From: a virus
Direction: 5' to 3' (one strand)
Virus record (IMG/VR): IMGVR_UViG_3300001849_000143
Span: 1-32,565 of that record
DNA: 32,565 nucleotides
Part shown: positions 16,076-23,044 of the stretch, one piece after another
Layout: each line of letters begins with the position of its first letter
Position numbering within the stretch: position 1 is the stretch's first letter
The notes under the pieces: model-generated
What the model was told of the DNA's origin: nothing
The model's database searches: none
The model's input: only the letters and a program-made list of their open reading frames with translations
Translations under genes and position numbers: made by a program

Positions 16076-16461
16076 AGACCTTCCGACTCACGAAAGCCGA
16101 ATCCGCCGCCTACACCAACGGCGAGCGGCGGTTCTGGCGGGAGGTAAAGCCAGGACCACGCCAGTCATGGCTGAAGCCATCCACGATCCACGCATCTCCG
16201 GGAGGTTATCTATGGACTGATGAGAAAGGACAACTTTGGCATCAGTTCTACCACCCATTGGCAGGCAAATTTGAATATGGCGTGCAGAACGCGGCTGACT
16301 CACCGCTTACGTCGATCAAGTGTCCGTTTGGCACCACAGGCGACAGCATCCAACTCACCACGCCGGTCCACTCGCTACCGCCTGTTATCGTCACCATCAC
16401 CTCCATCACCGTCGAGCAGCGCGACGGGCGCTGGGGCTGGGTTGTGGAGGTGGGGGGATGA
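16072..16461 (+). CDS. ASCH-like protein
   Basis: The 129-residue protein shows features of phage ASCH proteins. A GGYLW segment precedes CPFGTTGDSIQL (the P.G..GD turn of the fold), then VIVTITSITVEQ and a final WVVEV strand. It lacks the usual VREAW after the GD turn, so it may be a divergent member. It overlaps the DUF3850 gene. RNA binding is inferred from the fold only. Confidence 0.55.
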   Translation: MKTFRLTKAESAAYTNGERRFWREVKPGPRQSWLKPSTIHASPGGYLWTDEKGQLWHQFYHPLAGKFEYGVQNAADSPLTSIKCPFGTTGDSIQLTTPVHSLPPVIVTITSITVEQRDGRWGWVVEVGG

Positions 16462-16661
16462 AACGATCACACGCGCTAATGCGCTGTGCGCAGATGGGGA
16501 TAAACCTGTCCGCACAACAGCAGGCGCTAATGCTATATGCCGAAGCTAACGGGCTGGTATTCTGCGCTGACTTTGGCTATCAAACAACACGACAAAGAAT
16601 TGATCAAGAAATAATGCTTAAACAGGTAAGACAGTGGACGAGCAAGAAGGCGGCATCATGA
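16458..16661 (+). CDS. Small hypothetical protein
   Basis: This 67-residue protein starts at ATG 16458 (ATGA overlap, GGGGG-type ribosome binding site upstream). It contains helices rich in Gln, Ala and Met (LSAQQQALMLYAEANGL). Its stop overlaps the next start. No family is recognised. Confidence 0.5.
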   Translation: MKRSHALMRCAQMGINLSAQQQALMLYAEANGLVFCADFGYQTTRQRIDQEIMLKQVRQWTSKKAAS

Positions 16662-17134
16662 AACGCGCCACCCACTGCCGATTCTGCCAACTCCCAGGCG
16701 AGTTAATAAAAGGCGCACACAAGGAGTGCAAGAACGCCGAGACACGCGAGCGCCTGCGCGTCCGTAACGGCATCAACCCCGCAAACTACCTCTACATCGG
16801 CGATCGCGGTAAGTGCGCCAAATGCGACAAGCCAGCAGAGCGCTTGTCCAAGCTGAACCTGTGCCGCGAACACATGGAAGAGAACGCTCGCGAGGTTATG
16901 CTCAAAGCCAAGCGTAAGCACATGAAGAAGGTCAGATCAACGCCTGAACACAAGCAGCCTCGCGTCTACGTTAAGCCGCCGACAAGCCAAAAACTACAGC
17001 GCGTCACCAAAACAGAGAAGAAAGAACCGCCGTTGCCGCTACTAAATACTGAGGAAGAAAAACAGAAAATCGCTGTATTGTTAAAGAAAGCAGCAGAACA
17101 CCGAATACTTCTCAACTTATCAAGGTGGGACTGA
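16658..17134 (+). CDS. Zinc-finger protein with basic tail
   Basis: The 158-residue protein has two cysteine clusters: CRFCQLPGELIKGAHKEC near the N-terminus and CAKCDKPAERLSKLNLCREH around residues 48-67. These look like two zinc sites. The C-terminal half is Lys-rich and helical. It could bind DNA or RNA. HNH residues are absent, so it is not called a nuclease. Its start overlaps the previous stop. Confidence 0.6.
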   Translation: MKRATHCRFCQLPGELIKGAHKECKNAETRERLRVRNGINPANYLYIGDRGKCAKCDKPAERLSKLNLCREHMEENAREVMLKAKRKHMKKVRSTPEHKQPRVYVKPPTSQKLQRVTKTEKKEPPLPLLNTEEEKQKIAVLLKKAAEHRILLNLSRWD

Positions 17135-17337
17135 TGAAAGACTCGTTGACTAAAGACGATCTCAGGAAGATCATGGCCGTTGGCGGCAGGAAATGCGCCA
17201 GCTTCCGGTGCCACCAGAACGCCGTTTCTGGCAAGTACTGCGACAGCCATGAACAAGGGCGGATTGCCCGACAAAAGGAGATAGACGCTATTCGCTTCAG
17301 CTTAGGCGATACCAAAGATTGTCCGAAAACTTGGTGA
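17134..17337 (+). CDS. Small Cys/His protein, convergent with the beta-helix gene
   Basis: This 67-residue protein starts at ATG 17134, overlapping the previous stop. It carries a C-x4-C...C-x2-H cluster (GRKCASFRCHQNAVSGKYCDSHEQGR), a likely zinc site. Its last 41 bp overlap the end of the oppositely transcribed beta-helix gene, a tail-to-tail overlap. Confidence 0.55.
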   Translation: MKDSLTKDDLRKIMAVGGRKCASFRCHQNAVSGKYCDSHEQGRIARQKEIDAIRFSLGDTKDCPKTW

Positions 17338-18598
17338 TGGTTACCGTCTGACCAGCCTGGACTGTGATGTCCTCCCCCATGCAGTTGTCGGTCGTAGCGC
17401 TCTTACGCCACTCTACTGGGCCGGATGTGATGAACCGCCTCACCACACCGGCTCTCGCTGTCACTCCTGTCATCTTTTTGATAGGAATGCCTGATGCCGT
17501 AATACCAATGACACGGGACTCGTCGGCAAACGGTAACGTAACCTCGTCAGCCGCGACTATCCCAAGATACGGCTGCGACCAGGAAGTGTTGTTCCGGCAG
17601 ATCGCCTGCCCGGTTGATGCGTAGTCTTCAACCAGTTCACCATTCGGAGTGTTTCCGTGGATGAAGAACTTGTCGAGTTGACCAGCCACAGCAATCATCG
17701 TGTTCACGTTGCCAAACGAATTGTTGTCGGTGATCTGGAAGTCGGTCATGTTTGTCGCACCGGCCACGATACTATAGCGAGCGTTGCTCTCAACGTAGAT
17801 TTTGTTTGTCCCAATCAAGTTGTTGTTGCTCGTTCCACCATTGAATACGATCGCGGCATCGAGTCCACGCTGGCGAAACCGATTACCGCTTACCTCTACG
17901 TTCGACGCCGACTGACAAAGAACACCAATATTCAACGACGCCATGAAGTTGTCGCTGATCTTGATACAGTTTCCGCCGCCGTTGACCACAATGCACGCGA
18001 CAGACGCTGTGTCCTGGTCCAGCATGTTGCCTGCGATCACAAGCTCGTTGACCAAGCCATTGACCACGATATGCGCCACGGACGCCTGCATCCAACTGTT
18101 CTCGATGATCCCGCCAGCCAGTATCCCCTCGACCTGGATCAGCCCATCAGACTGCCTGCCGTCGAAGTAGTTGTTGCTCGTCTGCAGCGCCCAGTAGCCG
18201 GTGGTCGACTTGCCAAAGATGGCTCGTCTGCCAATGTTCTCAAACCTGTTGTCGGACGACCGGATGAACCCACCGACCCAGTCGGCGTACAGCGCGTCCC
18301 GCAATCCATAGAAACCACACTGTGTCGCCTCAATGTCGCCGCCAAGCCCGCTCAATAGAACGCCGCACGAAGTCGGCGATGCGCCCCGTATACCAACGCC
18401 GTTAAGTGTAATCGATACACTTGTCGAGTCGATGGCGTAGGTGGTAGGGATCAGCGTCGATTCCAGGCGACCTTTCCCGTTGAACTGAATCCGCTTTCCT
18501 GCGGTCTTCAGCGGCACCGGAAGCAGGATCTCCTCGGCTGGCAGATCGATACACGTCTCGCCTGCGTCGATCTTGGATTGGATGTCGGTGTGTGTCAT
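17297..18598 (-). CDS. Parallel beta-helix protein, possible spike or depolymerase
   Basis: The 433-residue protein has the low-charge, Asn/Gly/Ser/Val/Ile-rich rungs of a right-handed parallel beta-helix (for example GGIIENSWMQASVAHIVVNG, VIAGNMLDQD, IKISDNFMASLN, VEVSGNRFRQ). A short helical N-terminus (IQSKIDAGETCIDLPAEEI) leads into it, and a beta-sandwich-like end (360-433) follows. Phage tailspikes and capsular depolymerases share this fold. Catalytic residues cannot be assigned by eye. It is on the strand of the virion genes but lies inside the early region, with two tiny genes upstream and its own promoter, so it may be a late-acquired cassette. Confidence 0.7.
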   Translation of the reverse strand: MTHTDIQSKIDAGETCIDLPAEEILLPVPLKTAGKRIQFNGKGRLESTLIPTTYAIDSTSVSITLNGVGIRGASPTSCGVLLSGLGGDIEATQCGFYGLRDALYADWVGGFIRSSDNRFENIGRRAIFGKSTTGYWALQTSNNYFDGRQSDGLIQVEGILAGGIIENSWMQASVAHIVVNGLVNELVIAGNMLDQDTASVACIVVNGGGNCIKISDNFMASLNIGVLCQSASNVEVSGNRFRQRGLDAAIVFNGGTSNNNLIGTNKIYVESNARYSIVAGATNMTDFQITDNNSFGNVNTMIAVAGQLDKFFIHGNTPNGELVEDYASTGQAICRNNTSWSQPYLGIVAADEVTLPFADESRVIGITASGIPIKKMTGVTARAGVVRRFITSGPVEWRKSATTDNCMGEDITVQAGQTVTITKFSDNLWYRLS

Positions 18599-18759
18599 CC
18601 TCTACCCACTTCCCGCCACCACGCGGCATCGCGCTTATCGGCATCTTCCAGCGCCTTCCGCTCTCCCGCCAGGATAGCGCGGCGCTCGGCCAGCAGGGCG
18701 TCGAATGGGTGCCAGCGGCGGAATAGGTCGGATACTGCCCACGGGCCTTTGTTTTTCAC
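18595..18759 (-). CDS. Small charged protein upstream of the beta-helix gene
   Basis: A 54-residue frame starts with GTG 18759, just after GGAGG on the minus strand, and ends in an ATGA overlap with the beta-helix start. It has Trp/Arg-rich ends and a helical centre (LLAERRAILAGERKALEDAD). It also overlaps the previous gene by 4 bp, so the three genes form one coupled operon. Function is unknown. Confidence 0.6.
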   Translation of the reverse strand: MKNKGPWAVSDLFRRWHPFDALLAERRAILAGERKALEDADKRDAAWWREVGRG

Positions 18760-18923
18760 TTCGCCTCCCTCTTGTACTTCTCTTCCAGTTTATTGAACTC
18801 CGCCTGCCAGTGCGAGTCAGGCTGACCGTCGTAGCCGCAGGGGGCGACCTCGCGGCTGGCGTATAGAACAAGCACCCAGGAAGCCACTGCGCCTGCGGCT
18901 AGAAGGAGGATGTCGCGTGTCAT
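18756..18923 (-). CDS. Small membrane-anchored protein
   Basis: This 55-residue protein from ATG 18923 has one hydrophobic segment (residues 4-22, DILLLAAGAVASWVLVLYA) and a charged, helical tail ending KLEEKYKREAK. The layout resembles a small spanin- or holin-accessory-like protein, but nothing proves a lysis role. The start is 6 nt past a -10 hexamer and has no Shine-Dalgarno site. It is the first gene of the three-gene minus-strand cassette. Confidence 0.55.
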   Translation of the reverse strand: MTRDILLLAAGAVASWVLVLYASREVAPCGYDGQPDSHWQAEFNKLEEKYKREAK

Positions 18924-18925
18924 AG

Positions 18926-18954
18926 TTGCACTGTACCGCACTTTGTTGTACTAT
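18926..18954 (+). promoter_or_regulatory. Rightward promoter, overlapping a leftward one
   Basis: TTGCAC (18926-18931), exactly 17 bp, then TACTAT (18949-18954). The ATG at 18963 follows after 8 nt with no ribosome binding site. The same bases hold a leftward promoter. Confidence 0.6.
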
Positions 18955-18959
18955 GTCAA
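18930..18959 (-). promoter_or_regulatory. Leftward promoter of the beta-helix cassette
   Basis: On the minus strand TTGACA (18959-18954), 18 bp, then TACAGT (18935-18930). The ATG at 18923 follows after 6 nt. The two promoters face each other across the same 34 bp, so polymerase can probably use only one at a time. Confidence 0.55.
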
Positions 18960-18962
18960 CAG

Positions 18963-19088
18963 ATGGCGATTATGGGGCGAAAGCCCAAGCAATATCAATG
19001 CGGGACGTGCGGGAAGATCCTCACCGCTCGCGAGTGGCAAAAACACCCGCCGAAGTGCGAAGGAGTCAAGCAATGCTCGAAGAAGTAA
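18963..19088 (+). CDS. Tiny zinc-ribbon protein
   Basis: A 41-residue frame starts at ATG 18963. It contains CGTCGKILTAREWQKHPPKC with a further Cys four residues from the end, giving a C-x2-C...H...C...C pattern fit for one zinc ion. It is the first gene after the rightward promoter, with no Shine-Dalgarno site. It overlaps the next gene, whose ribosome binding site lies inside it. Confidence 0.5.
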   Translation: MAIMGRKPKQYQCGTCGKILTAREWQKHPPKCEGVKQCSKK

Positions 19089-19245
19089 TCTACGACGAGT
19101 ACCGCGAGTGGTTTTCATCGTTCGACGACAACGGATACACCAATCAGCCTGGAAGGACCTTCCAGAAATCGACAAGAAGCAGTGGCGCAAGGTTGCGGCT
19201 GCAGCAGAACAGCACGTCAAGATGGAAATATCCAGCAGTTGGTGA
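19073..19245 (+). pseudogene. Small gene split by a -1 frame change
   Basis: ATG 19073 has a good ribosome binding site (GAAGGAG) and opens a frame with YDEYREWFSSFDDNGYTNQ. After about 19140 the plausible protein continues in the -1 frame as SAWKDLPEIDKKQWRKVAAAA and ends at the stop at 19245. That stop lies just ahead of the next gene's ribosome binding site, as in a normal operon. Together the two parts would make about 57 residues. No classic slippery heptamer is visible at the junction, so a deletion, insertion or assembly error is more likely than programmed frameshifting. Read without the shift, the first frame runs on into the next gene. Confidence 0.5.
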
Positions 19246-19255
19246 GGAAGACAAA

Positions 19256-19435
19256 ATGAACCAACACCCATTAGACGGCATTATCGACGACATGGAAATT
19301 CTGTACGGAAAACGAGACCTCAATCTCGAAGTGCTCGTCCTCGATCTCGCCGCCAAGCACCACAAACGCCGGGGTGAACTGAGGTCTGAGTACCAGCGAA
19401 GGATATTGAGGTTGGCGAGGGAGGCATCCGCATGA
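19256..19435 (+). CDS. Small helical hypothetical protein
   Basis: This 59-residue protein starts at ATG 19256 behind GAGGAAG. It is acidic in the first half and basic in the second (HHKRRGELRSEYQRRILRLAREA) and is predicted to be helical. The same frame is open upstream from 19073, but the internal ribosome binding site favours a separate gene. It overlaps the next start (ATGA). Confidence 0.55.
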   Translation: MNQHPLDGIIDDMEILYGKRDLNLEVLVLDLAAKHHKRRGELRSEYQRRILRLAREASA

Positions 19436-19575
19436 CCATCCACATCGTAGTCCTCCGCGACTCCTGCGACAGCAGCGAGTGCCACGCTTTCCGCAACGAA
19501 CAAGACGCTATCGCTGTCGCCAAGCAGCAACAGAGCCTCGGCATCTGGCGCGAGATTGACCAGTATGAGGTGTAG
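19432..19575 (+). CDS. Small hypothetical protein
   Basis: A 47-residue frame opens at ATG 19432 in an ATGA overlap, preceded by GGGAGG. The pattern TIHIVVLRDSCDSSECHAFRNEQDAIAVA followed by an acidic end is seen in short phage proteins of unknown role. Confidence 0.5.
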   Translation: MTIHIVVLRDSCDSSECHAFRNEQDAIAVAKQQQSLGIWREIDQYEV

Positions 19576-19580
19576 GTGCA

Positions 19581-19913
19581 ATGACTAACGATCAGTGCAA
19601 GCTGATAGCTACGAAGCTCTGTGGCTACCAAGTCCAAGTCTCACCCGCTGGCAAATACTACATCGTGACGGATGATGGGACGAGGCCACTCCCCGACTTT
19701 GAGGTTGATGCCGCAGAGACGCTGTCGACGGTGGAGGCGCTGTGCAAGAGTCGAGATTGGAGCATTTGCCTCGTTAAAGGCAAGGAAAACTACATTGCTG
19801 GATTTGGCGGTGCTGGCGCTAGAAACACTACTATCACTGCCGCCATCGCCGCCTGCCTGCTGCAGATCGCGGAGGATGACTCGCCGACGAACTGCCGAGA
19901 GGAGGTTGTTTGA
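19581..19913 (+). CDS. Hypothetical protein, possible phage ABA-sandwich domain
   Basis: The 110-residue protein has an N-terminal LIATKLCGYQVQVSP, a middle with DAAETLSTVEALCKSRDW, and a C-terminal TTITAAIAACLLQIAE. The last motif is reminiscent of the TapLAICrAAL end of phage ABA-sandwich proteins. The resemblance is partial. It overlaps the methyltransferase start by 4 bp. Function is unknown. Confidence 0.5.
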   Translation: MTNDQCKLIATKLCGYQVQVSPAGKYYIVTDDGTRPLPDFEVDAAETLSTVEALCKSRDWSICLVKGKENYIAGFGGAGARNTTITAAIAACLLQIAEDDSPTNCREEVV

Positions 19914-20734
19914 AACCTCTAGCTATTGATCTTTTCGCTGGATTAGGCGGATGGAGTGAAGGATTCCTGTCTGAAGGCTACCGCGTAGTTGGCTTCGACA
20001 TCGAACGCCACCAGTACGGAGACGATAAATACCCGGCACAACTGGTTATCCAAGACGTTCTCACGCTACATGGGTCGCAGTTCAAAAACGCCACTGTCAT
20101 CGTCGCGTCGCCCCCGTGCCAGACGTACTCATTCATGGCGATGCCGTTCAAACTGGGCAAGCAGCGTGCTGCTGAGTATCGAAAGATGACGCAAGAACAA
20201 AGAGACGCCACGCTAAATGCTCTATTTAACGCCTGCTTCCGTATCCAGCGTGAAGCATCAGAAGCCGCTGGCAGGCACATACCTCTAATCGTTGAGAACG
20301 TGCGCGGGGCGCAAGAGTGGGTCGGCCCGTCGAAAGCGAAGTTCGGGTCATTTCACTTATGGGGTGATGTTGGCATGGTTGGGGATTCAGTGGTGGCTGG
20401 GAAGTTGAAATTAGGCGGTGGAGTTAGGCCATTCAGTCAAAGCAAGCAGGCTGGTCTATCAGTCCCTGCATGGGTCCCATGTGAATGCTGTGATGAGTTC
20501 GTATGTACCATCCACAACCAACACGCATGTGATTGTCCGTGTCCTCCGATAGATGAGTGGGAAAAAGACCCGTATTCAGCAGGAAGCCAAACAGCAGAAG
20601 CCAAACACGGGTGGTTCCATAAAGGAGCGGCTGCATATGGCTCTAAATCTAAAGCCAGAAAAGAATCATCAGCCAAAATGGCCAAGATCCCATTCGCTCT
20701 TTCTCAATACATCGCGAGGTCTTTTAAGCCATGA
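19910..20734 (+). CDS. C5-type DNA methyltransferase with Cys/His-rich insert
   Basis: The 274-residue protein begins with TTG 19910 behind AGGAGG. Motif I is IDLFAGLGGWSEGF (6-19). Motif IV is ASPPCQTYS (66-74, catalytic C70). Motif VI is ENVRG (129-133). The end IPFALSQYIARS resembles motif X. Between them lies a cluster of seven Cys and two His (191-211, C-x-C-C...IH...HAC-x-C-x-C) where cytosine methyltransferases carry motif VIII and target recognition. It probably methylates phage DNA as protection from host restriction. No partner endonuclease is visible nearby. The DNA target cannot be read from the sequence. Confidence 0.75.
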   Translation: MKPLAIDLFAGLGGWSEGFLSEGYRVVGFDIERHQYGDDKYPAQLVIQDVLTLHGSQFKNATVIVASPPCQTYSFMAMPFKLGKQRAAEYRKMTQEQRDATLNALFNACFRIQREASEAAGRHIPLIVENVRGAQEWVGPSKAKFGSFHLWGDVGMVGDSVVAGKLKLGGGVRPFSQSKQAGLSVPAWVPCECCDEFVCTIHNQHACDCPCPPIDEWEKDPYSAGSQTAEAKHGWFHKGAAAYGSKSKARKESSAKMAKIPFALSQYIARSFKP

Positions 20735-20895
20735 CACCCGCCCATAAAGCCCTATCCCGCAAGCTCGCCGACCCTAAGCGGCTGGCTAAGCTCCTCGAAA
20801 CGCTACGAGCCAACAGACCGCCATGGACATGCGGGGTTATGGAAGACGAGACGTTGATCCGCGAGACGCTGAAGTATATGGGGGTGGAGGTGTGA
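20731..20895 (+). CDS. Small hypothetical protein
   Basis: A 54-residue frame opens at ATG 20731, overlapping the methyltransferase stop by 4 bp, and ends with GGTGGAGGTG just ahead of the next start. It is basic in the first half (HKALSRKLADPKRLAKLLE) and acidic at the end, mostly helical. No family is recognised. Confidence 0.5.
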   Translation: MTPAHKALSRKLADPKRLAKLLETLRANRPPWTCGVMEDETLIRETLKYMGVEV

Positions 20896-21101
20896 TGACC
20901 TGCACCACCTGCCAGTACCAAGGCCCGAGGGACGACTTCAGCCTATACACCGCAGACACCTGCTGGCGATGCTGCACAGCACCCTGCATCCGCATCCCAT
21001 CCGCCTTCACACCAAGAGTCCAAGGCTACAAACGTAACGACTACCATGCCGGCAAGCGAGCCAGAGGGCGTAGGCTGAAGGTTACTGGCATAATGAGGTA
21101 G
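20895..21101 (+). CDS. Small double CxxC protein
   Basis: This 68-residue protein starts at ATG 20895 (shares one base with the previous stop, GGAGG upstream). It has CTTC (residues 3-6) and CWRCC (23-27), an arrangement suited to one zinc site, and a basic C-terminus. Nucleic-acid binding is possible. Confidence 0.55.
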   Translation: MTCTTCQYQGPRDDFSLYTADTCWRCCTAPCIRIPSAFTPRVQGYKRNDYHAGKRARGRRLKVTGIMR

Positions 21102-21418
21102 TGAAGGAATCAGAAGTAGTTAAAGCGTGCGTCGAATGGGCGCACTCACAGGGATGGCGACCGGATCGTAACCATGTTGGGGTGTTCGCCACCCAGCACG
21201 GAGCCAAGGTCCACATCGGCCACAAAGGCCAACCTGACTGGAGGTTTGTTCGCGGAAATCCACTTCTGTACTTCGAGTGCGAATTTAAGAGACCGGGCGA
21301 AAAACCGCGCAAAGAGCAGATGGAATATATGGCCCTCCTGCGCTATAAAGGCATTCCGTGTTTCTGGGCAGATTCGCTGGAATCGTTCAAACAACAGGTT
21401 GTAGCACTTTTCGGCTGA
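21101..21418 (+). CDS. VRR-NUC nuclease
   Basis: The 105-residue protein (GTG 21101) matches the VRR-NUC pattern. It has a helix with VVKACVEWAHSQGW, then HKGQPDWRF (active-site Asp), YFECEFKRPG (E-x-K), a Gln in RKEQMEY and a C-terminal WADSLESFKQQV. VRR-NUC is a PD-(D/E)XK domain. Phage members encoded beside replicative helicases are thought to process branched DNA. Here it precedes the SF2 helicase and the primase-helicase. Confidence 0.8.
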   Translation: MKESEVVKACVEWAHSQGWRPDRNHVGVFATQHGAKVHIGHKGQPDWRFVRGNPLLYFECEFKRPGEKPRKEQMEYMALLRYKGIPCFWADSLESFKQQVVALFG

Positions 21419-21434
21419 CCCCTACATTTCGCGG

Positions 21435-21463
21435 TTGAAACTTCGTTCTTGCGGTAGTACGCT
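21435..21463 (+). promoter_or_regulatory. Possible promoter before the helicase pair
   Basis: TTGAAA (21435-21440), 17 bp, then TACGCT (21458-21463). ATG 21472 follows after 8 nt. The -10 is weak, but the geometry equals that of the other promoters here. Confidence 0.35.
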
Positions 21464-21471
21464 TGAAAGGC

Positions 21472-21615
21472 ATGACCAAAAAAAAGAACGAGGCAGCAGT
21501 GTCTCTGGCTGCTCTCCGCAAGAAGAAGCTATCTCCTGAGCGCCGATCAGAAATAGCCAAGATTGCCGTCACGGCAAGATGGGCGAAACAGAAGCAGAAA
21601 GCAGCGCAAGCGTGA
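21472..21615 (+). CDS. Small basic protein upstream of the helicase
   Basis: A 47-residue frame opens at ATG 21472. The sequence SLAALRKKKLSPERRSEIAKIAVTARW is a familiar pattern of short phage and plasmid proteins (LSpeRRseiA..A...RW). It is strongly basic and probably binds nucleic acid. There is no clear ribosome binding site; a promoter-like element ends 8 nt before it. Confidence 0.55.
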   Translation: MTKKKNEAAVSLAALRKKKLSPERRSEIAKIAVTARWAKQKQKAAQA

Positions 21616-21616
21616 T

Positions 21617-23044
21617 ATGCCGCCGCTCAAACTTCGCCAGTACCAAATAGACGACATCGAGCGCATTCGCGCTGAGATCAGGTCTGACAAGAAGCGTGTT
21701 GTCTACGTCCTCGCCACAGGGGGCGGGAAAACCGTCATCTCTGCCGAGATCATCCGCAGTGCGGTAGCGAAGGGGTCGAAGGTATTCTTTGTTGCTCACC
21801 GCAAGGAGTTGATCGACCAGACCAGCAACAAACTTCACGATTTCGGCGTTCGTCACGGCGTGATGATGGCCAATCACCCCCTACGCGACCCAAGCGCACC
21901 AGTGCAGGTTATATCGATCCAGACTGGAATACGCCGCGAACTCCCATACAAGCCGCACCTTGTGTTCGTGGATGAGTGCCATCGCATTGCGGCTGAGTCC
22001 TACAAAGACTTCCTGCTCGACTGCGGAGATCCTGTCGTCGTCGGGATCACCGCCACTCCTGTACGGGGAGACCTACAAGGACTCGGAGGGAAGATCTTCC
22101 AGTCTATGGTCGTTGGTCCGCAGATGTCATCGCTCATCCAGCAAGGGTTCCTAGTTAAGCCTCGCGTGTTTTCATGGAAGATCAACCTCAAAGGAGTGCG
22201 ACTTCTCGGCGGAGACTACAATCAGAAGCAACTCGAAGAGAAGATGATCGACACGAAGCTAGTCGGCGACGTATACCGCGAGTGGGTAAAGCGCTGCTCG
22301 GATCGGTCCACTGTGGTCTTCGCGACCAGCATTGCTCACTCAAAAATGATCCTCGACGATTTTCTCGCCAACGGAGTCGCCGCAGAGCATATCGACACAA
22401 AGACGCCCAAAGAGGACCGAGAAGCTGTTCTGTCTCGACTCGCCAGCGGCTACACGCAAGTCGTGTGCAATGTCGGGATCCTGACAGAAGGCTGGGATTG
22501 TCCTCGCGTTTCCGCAGTATGTATCGTTCGCCCGACTCGCTCAGAGTCGCTTTACTTGCAAATGGCTGGGCGGGCGCTTCGGCCATGGGGTGACAAAACC
22601 GATTGCATCGTCAATGACCATGGCGGGGTAGCGCAGGAGTTCGGGACGCCGGACATGGACCGCGAATGGGAACTGGACGACACCACGATTTCAAAACCAG
22701 AGAAGTTGGATATCCGTGACAAAATCAAGGTCTGCCCGAAATGCGCCGAGGTCTACGATATTTCGGTTTACACCTGCATTTGTGGGTACCAGTTCTCCAA
22801 GAAACCAGACGATATTAAGTACGGAAGCGGCGAGCTTCATGAAATCGACTACAAAATCAAGCGAGAAGAAAAGTCCAAGCGTAAGGATTACGAGTGGTTC
22901 CTCCATCAGCAACACACGATGAAGAAAGCTGATGGGACTCCGTACTCACACGGATTTGCGTTTGCAAAGTATTTATCCAAATACGGCGAGAAACCGTCCT
23001 GGTCGTGGCTAAAAGAGTGGAAGAAGAAAAACAATGTCAGCTAA
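21617..23044 (+). CDS. SF2 DEAH-type helicase
   Basis: The 475-residue protein starts at ATG 21617. Helicase motifs are in order: Q-type region LRQYQ, motif I ATGGGKT, motif Ia FVAHRKELIDQ, motif II DECHR, motif III GITATP, a V-type motif with LTEGWDCP, and motif VI QMAGRALRP. A zinc ribbon (CPKCAEVYDISVYTCICG) follows in the C-terminal part. This is the RecG/SSL2-like group often found in phage replication modules, where it unwinds forks or junctions. It overlaps the primase-helicase gene by 11 bp. Confidence 0.85.
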   Translation: MPPLKLRQYQIDDIERIRAEIRSDKKRVVYVLATGGGKTVISAEIIRSAVAKGSKVFFVAHRKELIDQTSNKLHDFGVRHGVMMANHPLRDPSAPVQVISIQTGIRRELPYKPHLVFVDECHRIAAESYKDFLLDCGDPVVVGITATPVRGDLQGLGGKIFQSMVVGPQMSSLIQQGFLVKPRVFSWKINLKGVRLLGGDYNQKQLEEKMIDTKLVGDVYREWVKRCSDRSTVVFATSIAHSKMILDDFLANGVAAEHIDTKTPKEDREAVLSRLASGYTQVVCNVGILTEGWDCPRVSAVCIVRPTRSESLYLQMAGRALRPWGDKTDCIVNDHGGVAQEFGTPDMDREWELDDTTISKPEKLDIRDKIKVCPKCAEVYDISVYTCICGYQFSKKPDDIKYGSGELHEIDYKIKREEKSKRKDYEWFLHQQHTMKKADGTPYSHGFAFAKYLSKYGEKPSWSWLKEWKKKNNVS

